NCBI RefSeq assembly: GCF_000721265.1
Contig: NZ_JOFZ01000011.1
Location: forward strand, 1-64,000
Length of the DNA: 64,000 bases
Reading direction: 5' to 3'
Source of the DNA: Streptomyces sp. NRRL F-5126
Lineage (GTDB): Bacteria > Actinomycetota > Actinomycetes > Streptomycetales > Streptomycetaceae
The notes under the pieces are model-generated. The model made no database searches. It saw only the letters and a list, made by a program, of their open reading frames with translations, and was not told the DNA's origin. Shown here in pieces: positions 1 to 7,902 of the stretch (its first letter is position 1; each line of letters opens with the position of its first letter). A program made the translations under genes and the position numbers.

Positions 1-2
1 CC

Positions 3-614
3 TCACCACCCACCCCCACCTCAGCACCACCAAGCCCCACCCCCAACACCAGCAACTCCACAGGCGGCGGAGGCGGCGGCGGCAAGAAAAAGAAAAAGAC
101 CAACCCACTCGCCCGCGTACTCCTCGCCAACGGGACGACCAACGAGTGCGCCGCCCCGGAACCCCAGACGAAGGACGGCGACCTGAAGCAGGTCCGGCAG
201 TACGACTGCAAGGTCCCCACCGACGAGACCCAGGTGTGGGGCGTGGAGACCGTGTTCAAGGGCCAGGGTCCTGGCAACGCCGACCTGGTCCAGATCCGCA
301 ATCTGAAGAGCGGCAACTGCCTGGACGTGCCGGGCAACGGTGCCGACGCGCACGGGACGCACCTCGATCTGTACCCGTGCACCAAGACGATGGACGACAA
401 CCAGCTCTGGTACCTGCACAAGGGCAAGGACACGGACAACCTCTACTGGATCCGCAACTACAAGAGCAACGGGCTGTGCCTGGACGTCTCCGGCTTCAAG
501 AGCTCGGGCGACGACAAGGCCCCCGGCACGGTGCTGACCCTCTACCCGTGCAGCGACAACGACGACCAGGGCTGGAACCTCGTCAAGCAGCAGGCCGACG
601 ACAACCAGAACTGA
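3..614 (+). CDS. C-terminal part of a ricin-type (beta-trefoil) lectin-domain protein, 5' end outside the window
   Basis: The frame is open to the left edge, so the start is missing; 203 residues are visible. They begin with a Pro/Thr/Ser linker, then seven Gly followed by five Lys (about visible residues 21-32). A Cys-containing region follows with two repeats of the pattern CLDV...LYPC, each ending in a Q/N-rich tryptophan motif ('NQLWYL' and 'QGWNLV'), as in ricin B-type carbohydrate-binding domains. The low-complexity linker implies another domain, perhaps enzymatic or membrane-spanning, further upstream. The gene converges on the AAA+ ATPase gene of the eCIS-like locus, so it could be an accessory protein of that locus, but only proximity supports this. 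Binding to a glycan is family knowledge; the ligand is unknown. Confidence 0.75.
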   Translation, partial: SPPTPTSAPPSPTPNTSNSTGGGGGGGKKKKKTNPLARVLLANGTTNECAAPEPQTKDGDLKQVRQYDCKVPTDETQVWGVETVFKGQGPGNADLVQIRNLKSGNCLDVPGNGADAHGTHLDLYPCTKTMDDNQLWYLHKGKDTDNLYWIRNYKSNGLCLDVSGFKSSGDDKAPGTVLTLYPCSDNDDQGWNLVKQQADDNQN

Positions 615-636
615 GGGATCCCCGAGGGCGGAGGGA

Positions 637-666
637 GCGCCCCGCGAGCCAGGGCTCGCGGGGCGC
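637..666. terminator. Bidirectional intrinsic terminator between convergent genes
   Basis: A perfect 14-bp stem (GCGCCCCGCGAGCC at 637-650, complement at 653-666) with a 2-nt formal loop lies between the lectin stop at 614 and the ATPase stop at 675. It is followed by TTTC on the + strand. It can serve both converging transcripts. Confidence 0.8.
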
Positions 667-674
667 TTTCCGTC

Positions 675-2825
675 TCAGAAGCCCATCTCGCCAGGCACCA
701 GGCGGCCCGCCTTGCGGTACTCGCGGCGGGCGCCGGCCAGCAGGTCGGCCGTGGTGACCGGCTCGCGCCGGCCGGCGGCCGTGTACGCGGCGGTGACCAC
801 CGCGCTGCGGATCGAGCCGCCCGCGAGCTCGAAGTCGCGGGCGCACTCGCCCGGGTCGATGCCGTCCGCGCACGGCACGTGGACGAGGCTGTGCCGCCAC
901 AGCGCGAGCCGCTGCTCGGCGTCGGGGAACGGGAAGTCGACGACGAGGTCGAGGCGGCGCGTGAAGGCGTCGTCGATGTTGGCCCGCAGGTTGGTGGTGA
1001 GCAGGGCGATGCCGCCGAACGCCTCCAGGCGCTGCAGCAGGTAGGCGCTCTCCATGTTGGCGTAGCGGTCGTGGGCGTCCTTGACCTCGGAGCGTTTGCC
1101 GAAGACGGCGTCGGCCTCGTCGAAGAGCAGCACGGCGTCGGTGCGGTCGGCCTCGGTGAAGATGCGCTCCAGGTTCTTCTCGGTCTCGCCGACGAACTTG
1201 TCGACGACGGAGGAGAGCTGGACGACATACAGGTCGAGGCCGAGGTCGGCGGCGACCACCTCGGCCGCGAGCGTCTTGCCCGTGCCGGAGTCCCCGGCGA
1301 ACAGGCCGAGGACGCCGCGTCCGCGCCCGCCGCCGGCGCTCAGACGCCAGTCTCCGAGCACCCGGTCGCGGAAGCGGGCGCGCAGGGCCAGTTCCCGCAG
1401 GTGGCCGAGGGGCCCGTCCGGCAGCACGAGGTCGTCCCAGCCGACGGCCGGCCTGATCCTGCGGGCGTGCCGTTCGAGTCCTGAGGCCGACTGCTGGCGC
1501 GCGGCCAGGCGCAGGTGGTCGGGGGTCACCGGCGAGCCGTCGTAGGCGGCGCGGTCCAGGGCGGCCCTGGCGGCTCGGGCGATCCGGTCGCCGCCGAGGC
1601 GGTAGGGGCCGACGGTCTCGGCGAGGTCGAACCCGGGGTCCTCGCCGGCGCCGAGGCCGAGGGCCGCGGACCATGTCTCCGCGCGGCCGGAGGGCAGCCG
1701 GTCCACGTCGAGCACCAGCGGGTCGCGCTCGCACCAGTCCGGGTCGTACGGATTCGGCCCGGCCAGCACCACGGGGACGTCGCGCGCCGCGAGTGCACGC
1801 AGCAGCGGGCCCGGCCGCTCGGGCAGCGGTGACACGACGACCGCGCAGTCCACCAGCCGTGCCTCGCGCAGGAGTTCGGCCACGGGGCCGTGGCTGCCCG
1901 GCCGGCCGCCGCCGGTGGTGTCGGGGTCGTCGGGGCGCTGGTCCCCTCCGTCGGGCCGCTCGCCGCCGGAGTCGGGGGTGAAGTGCAGCGCGTCCCGACC
2001 GGCCGCGTTCAGCGCGGCTGCCGCGAACAGCAGGCCGTCGCCCTGGCGTTGTTCGCGCAGGTAGACGGTGAGCGGTCCCGCGGCGAGGTGTTTGGCGAGT
2101 TGGTGGGCCGCCTGCTCGCCGTCGCCGAAGAGGGCTCCGCCGGCGAAGGGCGGCAGGCCGCGCACGTACCCGTCGAGCGCGGCGTCCGGTGTGTCGTCGC
2201 CGAGCAGGTGCGCGGCGACCCGGTCCGGGACACGCAACGAGCGGCTGAGGAAGGGGCGTTCGGGGTCCTCCACGACGAGCAGCCCGCATGCGGACAGCGG
2301 CGCCGTGCGGTGGAAGGCGTCCCGCGCGTCCGCGTGGGTCGTGGGCAGCCCGCAGAGGTCGAGCGCGAGGCCCACGGTGGCCCGCCGGCGGGAGACGTCG
2401 TCGTTGAGGTACCCGTACAGCGGCTCGAAGCCGCGGTCGAGGTCGGGGGCGACGGCGATGAGCAGGACGGACACGTCGAAGGACGTGAGCCCGAGGCGCA
2501 GGGCGAGCCGGTGCAGGCGGTCCTCGGCGCCGGGTCCTGCCGGGGCGTCCACCGCGCGCTCGCCGTCCCGTGCCGGTTCGTCCGCCGTGGCACCCGCGTC
2601 GGGGGTGTCCCGCTCCGCCGGGCCGGGACCGGCCGCGCGCTGGAGATGGTGGCGCACGGCCTCGTCGGACAGGTAGAGCCCGCGCAGCGGGTCGGCCGCG
2701 GTGGGGTCGTCGGCCGACCGCGCCTCCACGAGCGCGGCGACCCGCTCGCGCAGCCGCGCGAGCCGGGCCAGCAGCGGAACCTCGGGGGCGTCGGCGGGTG
2801 CGGGGGCGTCGGCGCCGTCCGTCAT
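675..2825 (-). CDS. AAA+ ATPase of an eCIS-type locus
   Basis: A 716-residue protein with a long N-terminal helical region and a C-terminal AAA+ module. Walker A is 'GDSGTGKT' (about residues 508-515) and Walker B is 'LLFDEADAVFG' (about 563-573), followed by a sensor-1-like 'LLTTN' and an arginine-rich segment. This architecture fits the Afp15/Pvc15-type ATPases of extracellular contractile injection systems, which act in assembly of the particle. The ATG at 2825 overlaps the stop of the upstream DUF4255 gene by 4 bp (ATGA), so the two are probably translationally coupled. That partnership is what makes the eCIS call; the ATPase alone would be ambiguous. Much longer open frames exist over this gene because of the GC content, but they lack motifs. 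Confidence 0.8.
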   Translation of the reverse strand: MTDGADAPAPADAPEVPLLARLARLRERVAALVEARSADDPTAADPLRGLYLSDEAVRHHLQRAAGPGPAERDTPDAGATADEPARDGERAVDAPAGPGAEDRLHRLALRLGLTSFDVSVLLIAVAPDLDRGFEPLYGYLNDDVSRRRATVGLALDLCGLPTTHADARDAFHRTAPLSACGLLVVEDPERPFLSRSLRVPDRVAAHLLGDDTPDAALDGYVRGLPPFAGGALFGDGEQAAHQLAKHLAAGPLTVYLREQRQGDGLLFAAAALNAAGRDALHFTPDSGGERPDGGDQRPDDPDTTGGGRPGSHGPVAELLREARLVDCAVVVSPLPERPGPLLRALAARDVPVVLAGPNPYDPDWCERDPLVLDVDRLPSGRAETWSAALGLGAGEDPGFDLAETVGPYRLGGDRIARAARAALDRAAYDGSPVTPDHLRLAARQQSASGLERHARRIRPAVGWDDLVLPDGPLGHLRELALRARFRDRVLGDWRLSAGGGRGRGVLGLFAGDSGTGKTLAAEVVAADLGLDLYVVQLSSVVDKFVGETEKNLERIFTEADRTDAVLLFDEADAVFGKRSEVKDAHDRYANMESAYLLQRLEAFGGIALLTTNLRANIDDAFTRRLDLVVDFPFPDAEQRLALWRHSLVHVPCADGIDPGECARDFELAGGSIRSAVVTAAYTAAGRREPVTTADLLAGARREYRKAGRLVPGEMGF

Positions 2826-3502
2826 CGCGAGCCTCCCTCCGGCAGCGCCGGCCCGGCGCGCAGCGGCTCGGGCCCGCCCGCGGTGAAGTGGCGCGACTGG
2901 TGCATGCGCTCGTCGTCCCGCAGCGGTCCGTCGATCTCCCGCGCGCGCACGATCGCGCCCTCGGTGACCGGCGGGCCCGCGTCGTAGTCCGGGTAGGCCG
3001 GGAACGGCACGGTGACCACGAGGTCGAGCGACGGCTTGAGCCCACCGCCGAGCGCGGACCAGATCTCCGCGAGCGAACGCGTCTCCGCCTGTATGCCGGA
3101 GACGGCCAGCGGCACGCTGTAGCCGACCGCCTGGAGCGAGGGGGGAAGTGCCTCGGGCGTCACGAGTTCGTGCGGCAGCAGAGTCGCCAACGCGGCCGAC
3201 AGCAGGCGGTGTTCGTCCTCCGGCCGCTTCGTCCACGCCGTGATCAGGTAGGAGAGGCGGAACCAGCGGGGCGGCCTGCGCCTGCGCACGACGACGCCGC
3301 GCTCGTCGCGGACGTCGGTGATGCCGCGCTCGCGGCGCTTCACGTCCTCGCGCACGTCGTAGAGGAAGACGTCGAAGACGGGGGCGTTGCGGCGGGCCGC
3401 CCAGTCGCGGGTGGGGGCCTCGAAGGAGATCTCGACGTCGGCGCCGGTGAGCGCGCCGCCCTTGAGCAGTTTCTTCAGGAGGTCGTCCACTTCGTGGATC
3501 AC
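2822..3502 (-). CDS. DUF4255 (Pvc16-type N-terminal) family protein of an eCIS locus
   Basis: The protein has 226 residues. The opening 'IHEVDDLLKKLL', the central 'APVFDVFLYDVRED' and the following 'RWFRLSYLITAWTKRPEDEHRLLSAAL' pattern (given here as three segments of the family signature) are typical of DUF4255 proteins. These accompany contractile injection systems and relate to the cap/terminator component Afp16/Pvc16. The GTG start at 3502 overlaps the TGA of the LuxR gene (GTGA). Starts further upstream would run through the LuxR gene and are rejected. The ATPase follows with another 4-bp overlap, so LuxR, DUF4255 and AAA+ form one tight operon. Confidence 0.85.
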   Translation of the reverse strand: MIHEVDDLLKKLLKGGALTGADVEISFEAPTRDWAARRNAPVFDVFLYDVREDVKRRERGITDVRDERGVVVRRRRPPRWFRLSYLITAWTKRPEDEHRLLSAALATLLPHELVTPEALPPSLQAVGYSVPLAVSGIQAETRSLAEIWSALGGGLKPSLDLVVTVPFPAYPDYDAGPPVTEGAIVRAREIDGPLRDDERMHQSRHFTAGGPEPLRAGPALPEGGSR

Positions 3503-4161
3503 GAGATGTACCCCTCGCGCAGGGCGTAGGCCACCGCGTGCGCCCGGTTGCGCAGCGCGAGCCGCGTGGTCACTCCTTGCATGATGTTCTTCACGGTCCG
3601 TTCGGAGTAGGAGAGTTTGCCGGCTATCTCCCCGGTGCCCATGCCTTCGGCGACGAGCCTGAGGACGTCGATCTCGCGGGGGGTCAGGCCGGACGGCTGG
3701 ACGCCGGAGGCGCCCGCCGCGCTGGATCGGAGGGTGCCGACCTGGCTGACCAGGCGGCCGATCAGGTCGGACGGCAGGTCGCCCTCGCCGCGGTGGGCCG
3801 CGAGCACCGCACGCAGCAGCCGCTGGCCGGTGGCCTCGTGGCGCCAGACGATGGTGCCGACCCCGCACTCGATGACGTCGAGCAGCTCAGCCTCGCGGAT
3901 CAGGCTGACGACCAGCACCGCGTGCAGGCCGTTGGAGCGGATGAGGCGGCGCAGCAGCGCCAGGACGGCCGGGTCGAGGGACTCGGCGAGCAGCACGGCG
4001 ACACCGTCGCCCTGGGCGTCGGCCTCGTCCACCAGGTCGAGCACCGGGTGCTGTCTGAGCTGGCTGATCGTCCCTTCGCGCGAGATCGGGTCGGGCGCGT
4101 GGACGACTACCGGGATCCGCTTCTCGGGTTCCGTCGTGGTCGACCGCAAAGAGCCGTGCAA
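3499..4161 (-). CDS. LuxR-type (NarL-like) DNA-binding regulator with degenerate receiver
   Basis: The protein has 220 residues. The N-terminal ~130 residues resemble a response-regulator receiver ('VVVHAPDPISREGTISQL', 'VLVVSL', 'ECGVGTIVWR') but lack a clear acidic pocket and phospho-acceptor aspartate, so classical phosphorylation is doubtful. The C-terminus (about 155-215) is a GerE/LuxR helix-turn-helix: 'LTPREIDVLRLVAEGMGTGEI' (split here at the usual LTPRE and GEIA positions) then 'SERTVKNIMQGVTTRL'. The start is TTG at 4161, preceded by GGAGGGAAAT. It is first in the operon with the DUF4255 and AAA+ genes and probably controls eCIS expression. Confidence 0.85.
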   Translation of the reverse strand: MHGSLRSTTTEPEKRIPVVVHAPDPISREGTISQLRQHPVLDLVDEADAQGDGVAVLLAESLDPAVLALLRRLIRSNGLHAVLVVSLIREAELLDVIECGVGTIVWRHEATGQRLLRAVLAAHRGEGDLPSDLIGRLVSQVGTLRSSAAGASGVQPSGLTPREIDVLRLVAEGMGTGEIAGKLSYSERTVKNIMQGVTTRLALRNRAHAVAYALREGYIS

Positions 4162-4266
4162 TTTCCCTCCCTGTCAAGCGAGATCGTACGTCAGCCCGAT
4201 ACGGCGACACGGACGCGGGAAATGGCCTTTGCGGTTGCGATATCGCCAAGGAATTACCTCGAAACT

Positions 4267-4329
4267 GCCCACAAACCCGCTCAAAGGACCGCTCACTCCA
4301 CTGCTCACGACACGCTCACCACCCGCCCA
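4267..4329. promoter_or_regulatory. Six phased direct repeats (GCTCA/GCCCA) between two divergent regulator genes
   Basis: GCCCA at 4267, GCTCA at 4279, 4291, 4303 and 4314, and GCCCA at 4325 are spaced 12, 12, 12, 11 and 11 bp, roughly one helical turn each. They fill the 262-bp gap between the LuxR start (4161) and the STAND ATPase start (4424). Phased short direct repeats are the classical target of oligomeric activators such as SARP/STAND-type proteins. That they are bound by the product of 4424-6523 or 3499-4161 is inference. Confidence 0.5.
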
Positions 4330-4423
4330 TGAAGCCAAACACATGCCGCGTGCCGCAGCACCCCCGCCCCGTCGGCCCCACCCGGCCCGTGTTCAAATGG
4401 GGAGACCAGGGAGGGAACTTCAG

Positions 4424-6523
4424 ATGGCGCCGACCGGCAGCCGGCCGCCCGCGAGCCTGGGTGAGCACCTCGACGCCGCCCGCTCCAGGGCCTTCGTCGG
4501 GCGCGCCCGCGAGTTGGCCCTTTTCCGCTCCGTACTCACGGGTTCTGCACACCAATTCAACGTGATGTTCCTCACCGGGCCAGGCGGAATCGGGAAGTCC
4601 GCATTGCTGCGCCGTTACGCCGGCGAGGCACGTGCGGCGGGCCGCGCGGTGGTCCGTGTCGACGCGCGTACCGGCGGGGCCGACCCGGCGTCGTTCGAAG
4701 CCGGCGCGGCCCGCGTCCTCACCGAGGCCGGCACCGTTCTGCTGGTCGACGCGGTGGAGTCGCGCCCGTGTCTGGAGGACTGGCTGCGCGAGGAGTTCCT
4801 GCCCCGGCTGCCACCCGGCGTGGTGGTGGTCATCGCGGGACGCAGGCCGCCGGGGGACGCCTGGCGGGGCGACCCGGGCTGGCACGAGGTGCTGCGCGTA
4901 CTCGCCCTGTCCGGGCTGCCGCGCGCCGACGCGTTCGCGCTGCTGGACGCGCGCGGCGTGGCGCGTGACCGGCAGCCCGGCATCGTCTCCTTCGCCGGCG
5001 GCAACCCGCTGGCCCTCTCGCTGGCGGCCGAGGCGGCCGGACCCGACGAGGCGGCCGGTCCCGGCGAGGCGGCCGGACCCGACGAGGCGGTGCGGCCCGG
5101 CGCGTGGTCCCCGGCGCAGGGCCTGATCACCACCCTGGTGTCCCGGATCGTGGGCGAGGTGCCCTCGCCCGAGCACCGCCGGGCGCTGGAGGTCTGCGCC
5201 TACGTGCAGGTGACGACGGAGGAGCTGCTGCGGGCCGCGCTGCCGGGGGCCGACGCCTCCGCCCTGTTCGCGTGGCTGCGGGGACTTCCGTTCATCGAGG
5301 CGGGCCCGCACGGGCTCGGGCCGCACGACGTGGTGCGCGAAATCCTCGACGCCGACCTGCGGTGGCGCGACCCGCAGCGCCACGACGCGATGGGCCGGCG
5401 GATCCTCGCCCACCTCACCGAGCGGCTGCGGCAGCAGGCCGTGCCGGGACCGGCCGGCGCCGCGTCCGTCCGCGCCCTGTCGGCGGCGGTGCTCCGCCTC
5501 CGGCGCGAGACGTTCCGCGGCCGGCCCTGCGCGACGCGGCCGCACGAGGCGTACGAGGACGCGTTGCGCCCCGAGGACCGCGCCGCCGTCCTCGGCCTGC
5601 TCGCGGACCGTGGCGGTGCACAGGAGGTGGCCGTCGCCCGCCACTGGCTCGGCGTCCAGCCCGGCGCCTTCACCGTGTACCGCTCGACGGCCACGGGCGA
5701 GCTGACCGGGTTCATGGCATGGCTGCGGCTGCCGGGGCCCCGGGCCGCGGACACGGCGGCCGACCCGGTGGCGGCGCGCGCCTGGGCGCACGCGGTGCGG
5801 ACGGTGCCGCCTGCGGCGGGCGAGCACTTGGCGATCGCCAGGTTCGCCGTGCGGCGCGCCGATGACCCGTCGGCGGAGGAGCTCCTCATGTCGGCGCGGG
5901 TGGTGGCCGAGTTCCTCGGCGGTCCCGGCCTCGCCTGGACGTACTTCGTGGTCGGGGACAGCGGGGCGTTTCAGCGGTCCGCGCCCCTCGCCGGGCTGGC
6001 CACGCTGCCTCCTGTGCGGGTCGGCGACCGGCTGCACGGGCTCCTCGCCTCCGACCGGCGCGCGCTGTCGACCGATGAAGTCCTCAGCCGGATGCGGCAG
6101 ATGACGTACGCGCCCGATGAGCGGCGCCCGGCGGACGGCCGGCGGCCCGCGGGCCCGGGGCAGTCGATGGCCCGCCCGGATTTCGACGCGGCCGTGCGCG
6201 ACGCGCTGCGCTCCTGGCACCGGCCGGACGCGCTGGCGGCCAATCCACTCGCGCGCGGTGGCCCCCACGCTGCCGGTGGCGCCGACAGGGCGGAGTCCCT
6301 GCGCGGGTTGCTGGCGCGCGCCGTGGACCGGCTGCGAGGCGACCGGCAGGGCGACAAGCTGCACCGAGCCGTGTCGGCCGCGTTCTTCGAGGGCCCGGTG
6401 ACGCAGGAGGCGGCGGCCGAGCGGCTCGGCATACCGTTCAGCACGTACCGACGCCACCTGGCACGCGGCCTCGCGCGCGTCTGCGAACTGCTGTGGCACG
6501 GCGACGCGCGCCCCGGCGGCTGA
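4424..6523 (+). CDS. STAND-type ATPase transcriptional regulator
   Basis: A 699-residue protein. 'FVGRARELALFRSVL' (about 24-38) leads into Walker A 'GPGGIGKS' (52-59) and a Walker B-like 'TVLLVDAVE' (about 108-116), then 'VVVVIAGRR', the pattern of NTPase domains in AfsR/MalT-like signal-transduction ATPases. The C-terminus ends in a helix-turn-helix of the type 'TQEAAAERLGIPFSTYRRHL', suggesting DNA binding. A short Gly/Pro/Glu/Ala repeat (AAGPDE, AAGPGE, AAGPDE) lies near residue 200. The ATG at 4424 is chosen because of GGGAGG about 9 bp upstream and the lack of conserved sequence before it. It diverges from the eCIS operon across phased repeats; a large regulator of this kind commonly sits beside Streptomyces eCIS loci. 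Confidence 0.75.
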   Translation: MAPTGSRPPASLGEHLDAARSRAFVGRARELALFRSVLTGSAHQFNVMFLTGPGGIGKSALLRRYAGEARAAGRAVVRVDARTGGADPASFEAGAARVLTEAGTVLLVDAVESRPCLEDWLREEFLPRLPPGVVVVIAGRRPPGDAWRGDPGWHEVLRVLALSGLPRADAFALLDARGVARDRQPGIVSFAGGNPLALSLAAEAAGPDEAAGPGEAAGPDEAVRPGAWSPAQGLITTLVSRIVGEVPSPEHRRALEVCAYVQVTTEELLRAALPGADASALFAWLRGLPFIEAGPHGLGPHDVVREILDADLRWRDPQRHDAMGRRILAHLTERLRQQAVPGPAGAASVRALSAAVLRLRRETFRGRPCATRPHEAYEDALRPEDRAAVLGLLADRGGAQEVAVARHWLGVQPGAFTVYRSTATGELTGFMAWLRLPGPRAADTAADPVAARAWAHAVRTVPPAAGEHLAIARFAVRRADDPSAEELLMSARVVAEFLGGPGLAWTYFVVGDSGAFQRSAPLAGLATLPPVRVGDRLHGLLASDRRALSTDEVLSRMRQMTYAPDERRPADGRRPAGPGQSMARPDFDAAVRDALRSWHRPDALAANPLARGGPHAAGGADRAESLRGLLARAVDRLRGDRQGDKLHRAVSAAFFEGPVTQEAAAERLGIPFSTYRRHLARGLARVCELLWHGDARPGG

Positions 6524-6549
6524 CGCGCCCGCCGCCCCTGCTCCGCGTC

Positions 6550-7599
6550 CTACTCCGCGTCCTTCGCGACCCCCGTGGACTCCCGCTCGATCAGCCGAGG
6601 CACCGGTACCTGGACGGTGCGGGCCGGGCCACCGTCCAGCAGAGCGAGCAGTTCCGTCGCCGCCGTGCGGCCGAAGGCGAGCGTGTCCCGGGTCAGCGCG
6701 GACAGCCAGGGGTGGACCATCCGGCACAGCGCCGAGTCCTCCCAGGCGACGATGGACACATCGCGCGGCACGGAGAACCCGAGCGCCGAGGCCGCGGCGA
6801 CCCCGGCGACGGCCATCACGTCGTTGTCGTACACGAGCGCCGTCGGCGGGTCGGGCGCGCCGAGCACGCTGCGGGCCGCGGCCGCGCCCTCCGCGTCCGA
6901 GTAGTCGGTGGTCAGGGACCGCACACCGGTGAGGCCGAGCCGTTCCGCCTCGCCGCGCAGCGTCCTGATGCGGCGTTCGGTGTGCGCGAGCCCCGGCAGG
7001 CCCGCGATGTGCACGATGTGGCGGTGGCCGAGCGCGTGGAGCCGGTCCACGACGGCGGCCATCGCGCCGGCGTCGTCCGCCCACACCGTCGACAGACCCG
7101 GCCCGTGCTGCCCGGGCACACCGCCGATGATGACGCCCGGCAGGCCGAGTTCGGCGAGCAGTTGCGGGCGCGGGTCGTCGGTGCGCGGGTCGACCACGAG
7201 CACACCGTCCACCCTGCGCTCGGCCCACCACCTGCGGTACACCTCGCACTCGTCCTCCACCCCGTCCACCACCTGGAACAGCAGGCCGAGATGACGGGAC
7301 GCCAGCCCCTCCTGGATGCCGGAGATGAGCTGCAGGAAGAACGAGTCGACGCCCAGGGTGTCGGCGGGACGGGCCACCACGAGGCCCACCGTCGCGGACC
7401 CCTCGCCGGAGAGCTGCCGGGCGGCGGCGCTCGGCCGCCAGCCGAGTTGGCTCGCGACGCGCCGCACCCGGTCGCGGGTGACCTCCGAGACGCCGGGGCG
7501 GTCGTTGAGAGCGAACGACACCGCGCTCTCCGACACCCCGGCGCGCTGGGCGATGTCCTTCATCGTCGGACGCCGCGGGGACGTGCGTCGAACCGCCAT
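6550..7599 (-). CDS. LacI-family transcriptional regulator of the mannoside locus
   Basis: The protein has 349 residues. A LacI helix-turn-helix at the N-terminus reads 'TMKDIAQRAGVSESAVSFAL', followed by a hinge with 'RPSAAARQL', then a periplasmic-binding-protein-like effector domain ('VGLVVARPADTLGVD', 'VDGVLVVDPR', 'SALTRDTLAFG'). It is divergent from the sugar ABC importer operon. Two near-identical palindromes between them (7657-7670 and 7693-7706) match the CTAAAGCGCTTTAG-like pattern expected of LacI-family operators. It probably represses the import operon and itself until the imported sugar binds. Confidence 0.9.
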   Translation of the reverse strand: MAVRRTSPRRPTMKDIAQRAGVSESAVSFALNDRPGVSEVTRDRVRRVASQLGWRPSAAARQLSGEGSATVGLVVARPADTLGVDSFFLQLISGIQEGLASRHLGLLFQVVDGVEDECEVYRRWWAERRVDGVLVVDPRTDDPRPQLLAELGLPGVIIGGVPGQHGPGLSTVWADDAGAMAAVVDRLHALGHRHIVHIAGLPGLAHTERRIRTLRGEAERLGLTGVRSLTTDYSDAEGAAAARSVLGAPDPPTALVYDNDVMAVAGVAAASALGFSVPRDVSIVAWEDSALCRMVHPWLSALTRDTLAFGRTAATELLALLDGGPARTVQVPVPRLIERESTGVAKDAE

Positions 7600-7656
7600 G
7601 CGTGTCCCCCTGGGTGACCGTCGGAAGCGCCAGCCTAGCGCATGCCTCTTCCGATA

Positions 7657-7670
7657 CTAAAGCGCTTGAG
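7657..7670. promoter_or_regulatory. LacI-type operator 1
   Basis: CTAAAGCGCTTGAG is a palindrome around the central CG with one mismatch between its halves. It lies 58 bp upstream of the LacI gene start and 36 bp centre-to-centre from operator 2. Confidence 0.7.
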
Positions 7671-7692
7671 TCGCCGAGCGGTCCACTCGTGC

Positions 7693-7706
7693 CTAAAGCG
7701 CATTAG
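7693..7706. promoter_or_regulatory. LacI-type operator 2
   Basis: CTAAAGCGCATTAG shares CTAAAGCGC with operator 1 and is also near-palindromic. It lies in the ~300-bp divergent promoter region (7600-7902). I see no gene in the rest of that region, which should hold the promoters for both directions. Confidence 0.7.
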
Positions 7707-7902
7707 TTCATGATCTCTTGAGACCAACATACGGCTCTGACCTGCATGTTTACCAGAGGTGCACTTTCTCGCCCCGCGAATCCATTGACTTTTCACCACC
7801 GAGCCGTGCAAGGTCTGCCCCGCAGCAATTCGCCGCCGCGGGGCCAGAGCCCGGCGAGCGGATGCCGCGTCACGCCCGGGTTGAGCAAAGGAGCCGTTTG
7901 CC

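Noticed and set aside
583..3236. Long minus-strand frames overlapping the AAA+ and DUF4255 genes
   Set aside because: The 820-residue frame is out of phase and Arg-rich without motifs. The N-terminal extension beyond 2825 runs into the DUF4255 gene in another phase.
3617..4423. Upstream extension of the STAND ATPase gene
   Set aside because: It overlaps the LuxR gene antisense and the phased repeats and shows no conserved protein features. The ATG at 4424 has a good GGGAGG.
7780..7815. A TTGACT hexamer as the -35 of the sugar importer promoter
   Set aside because: No acceptable -10 hexamer at 16-19 bp spacing could be seen, so the hexamer may be coincidental.
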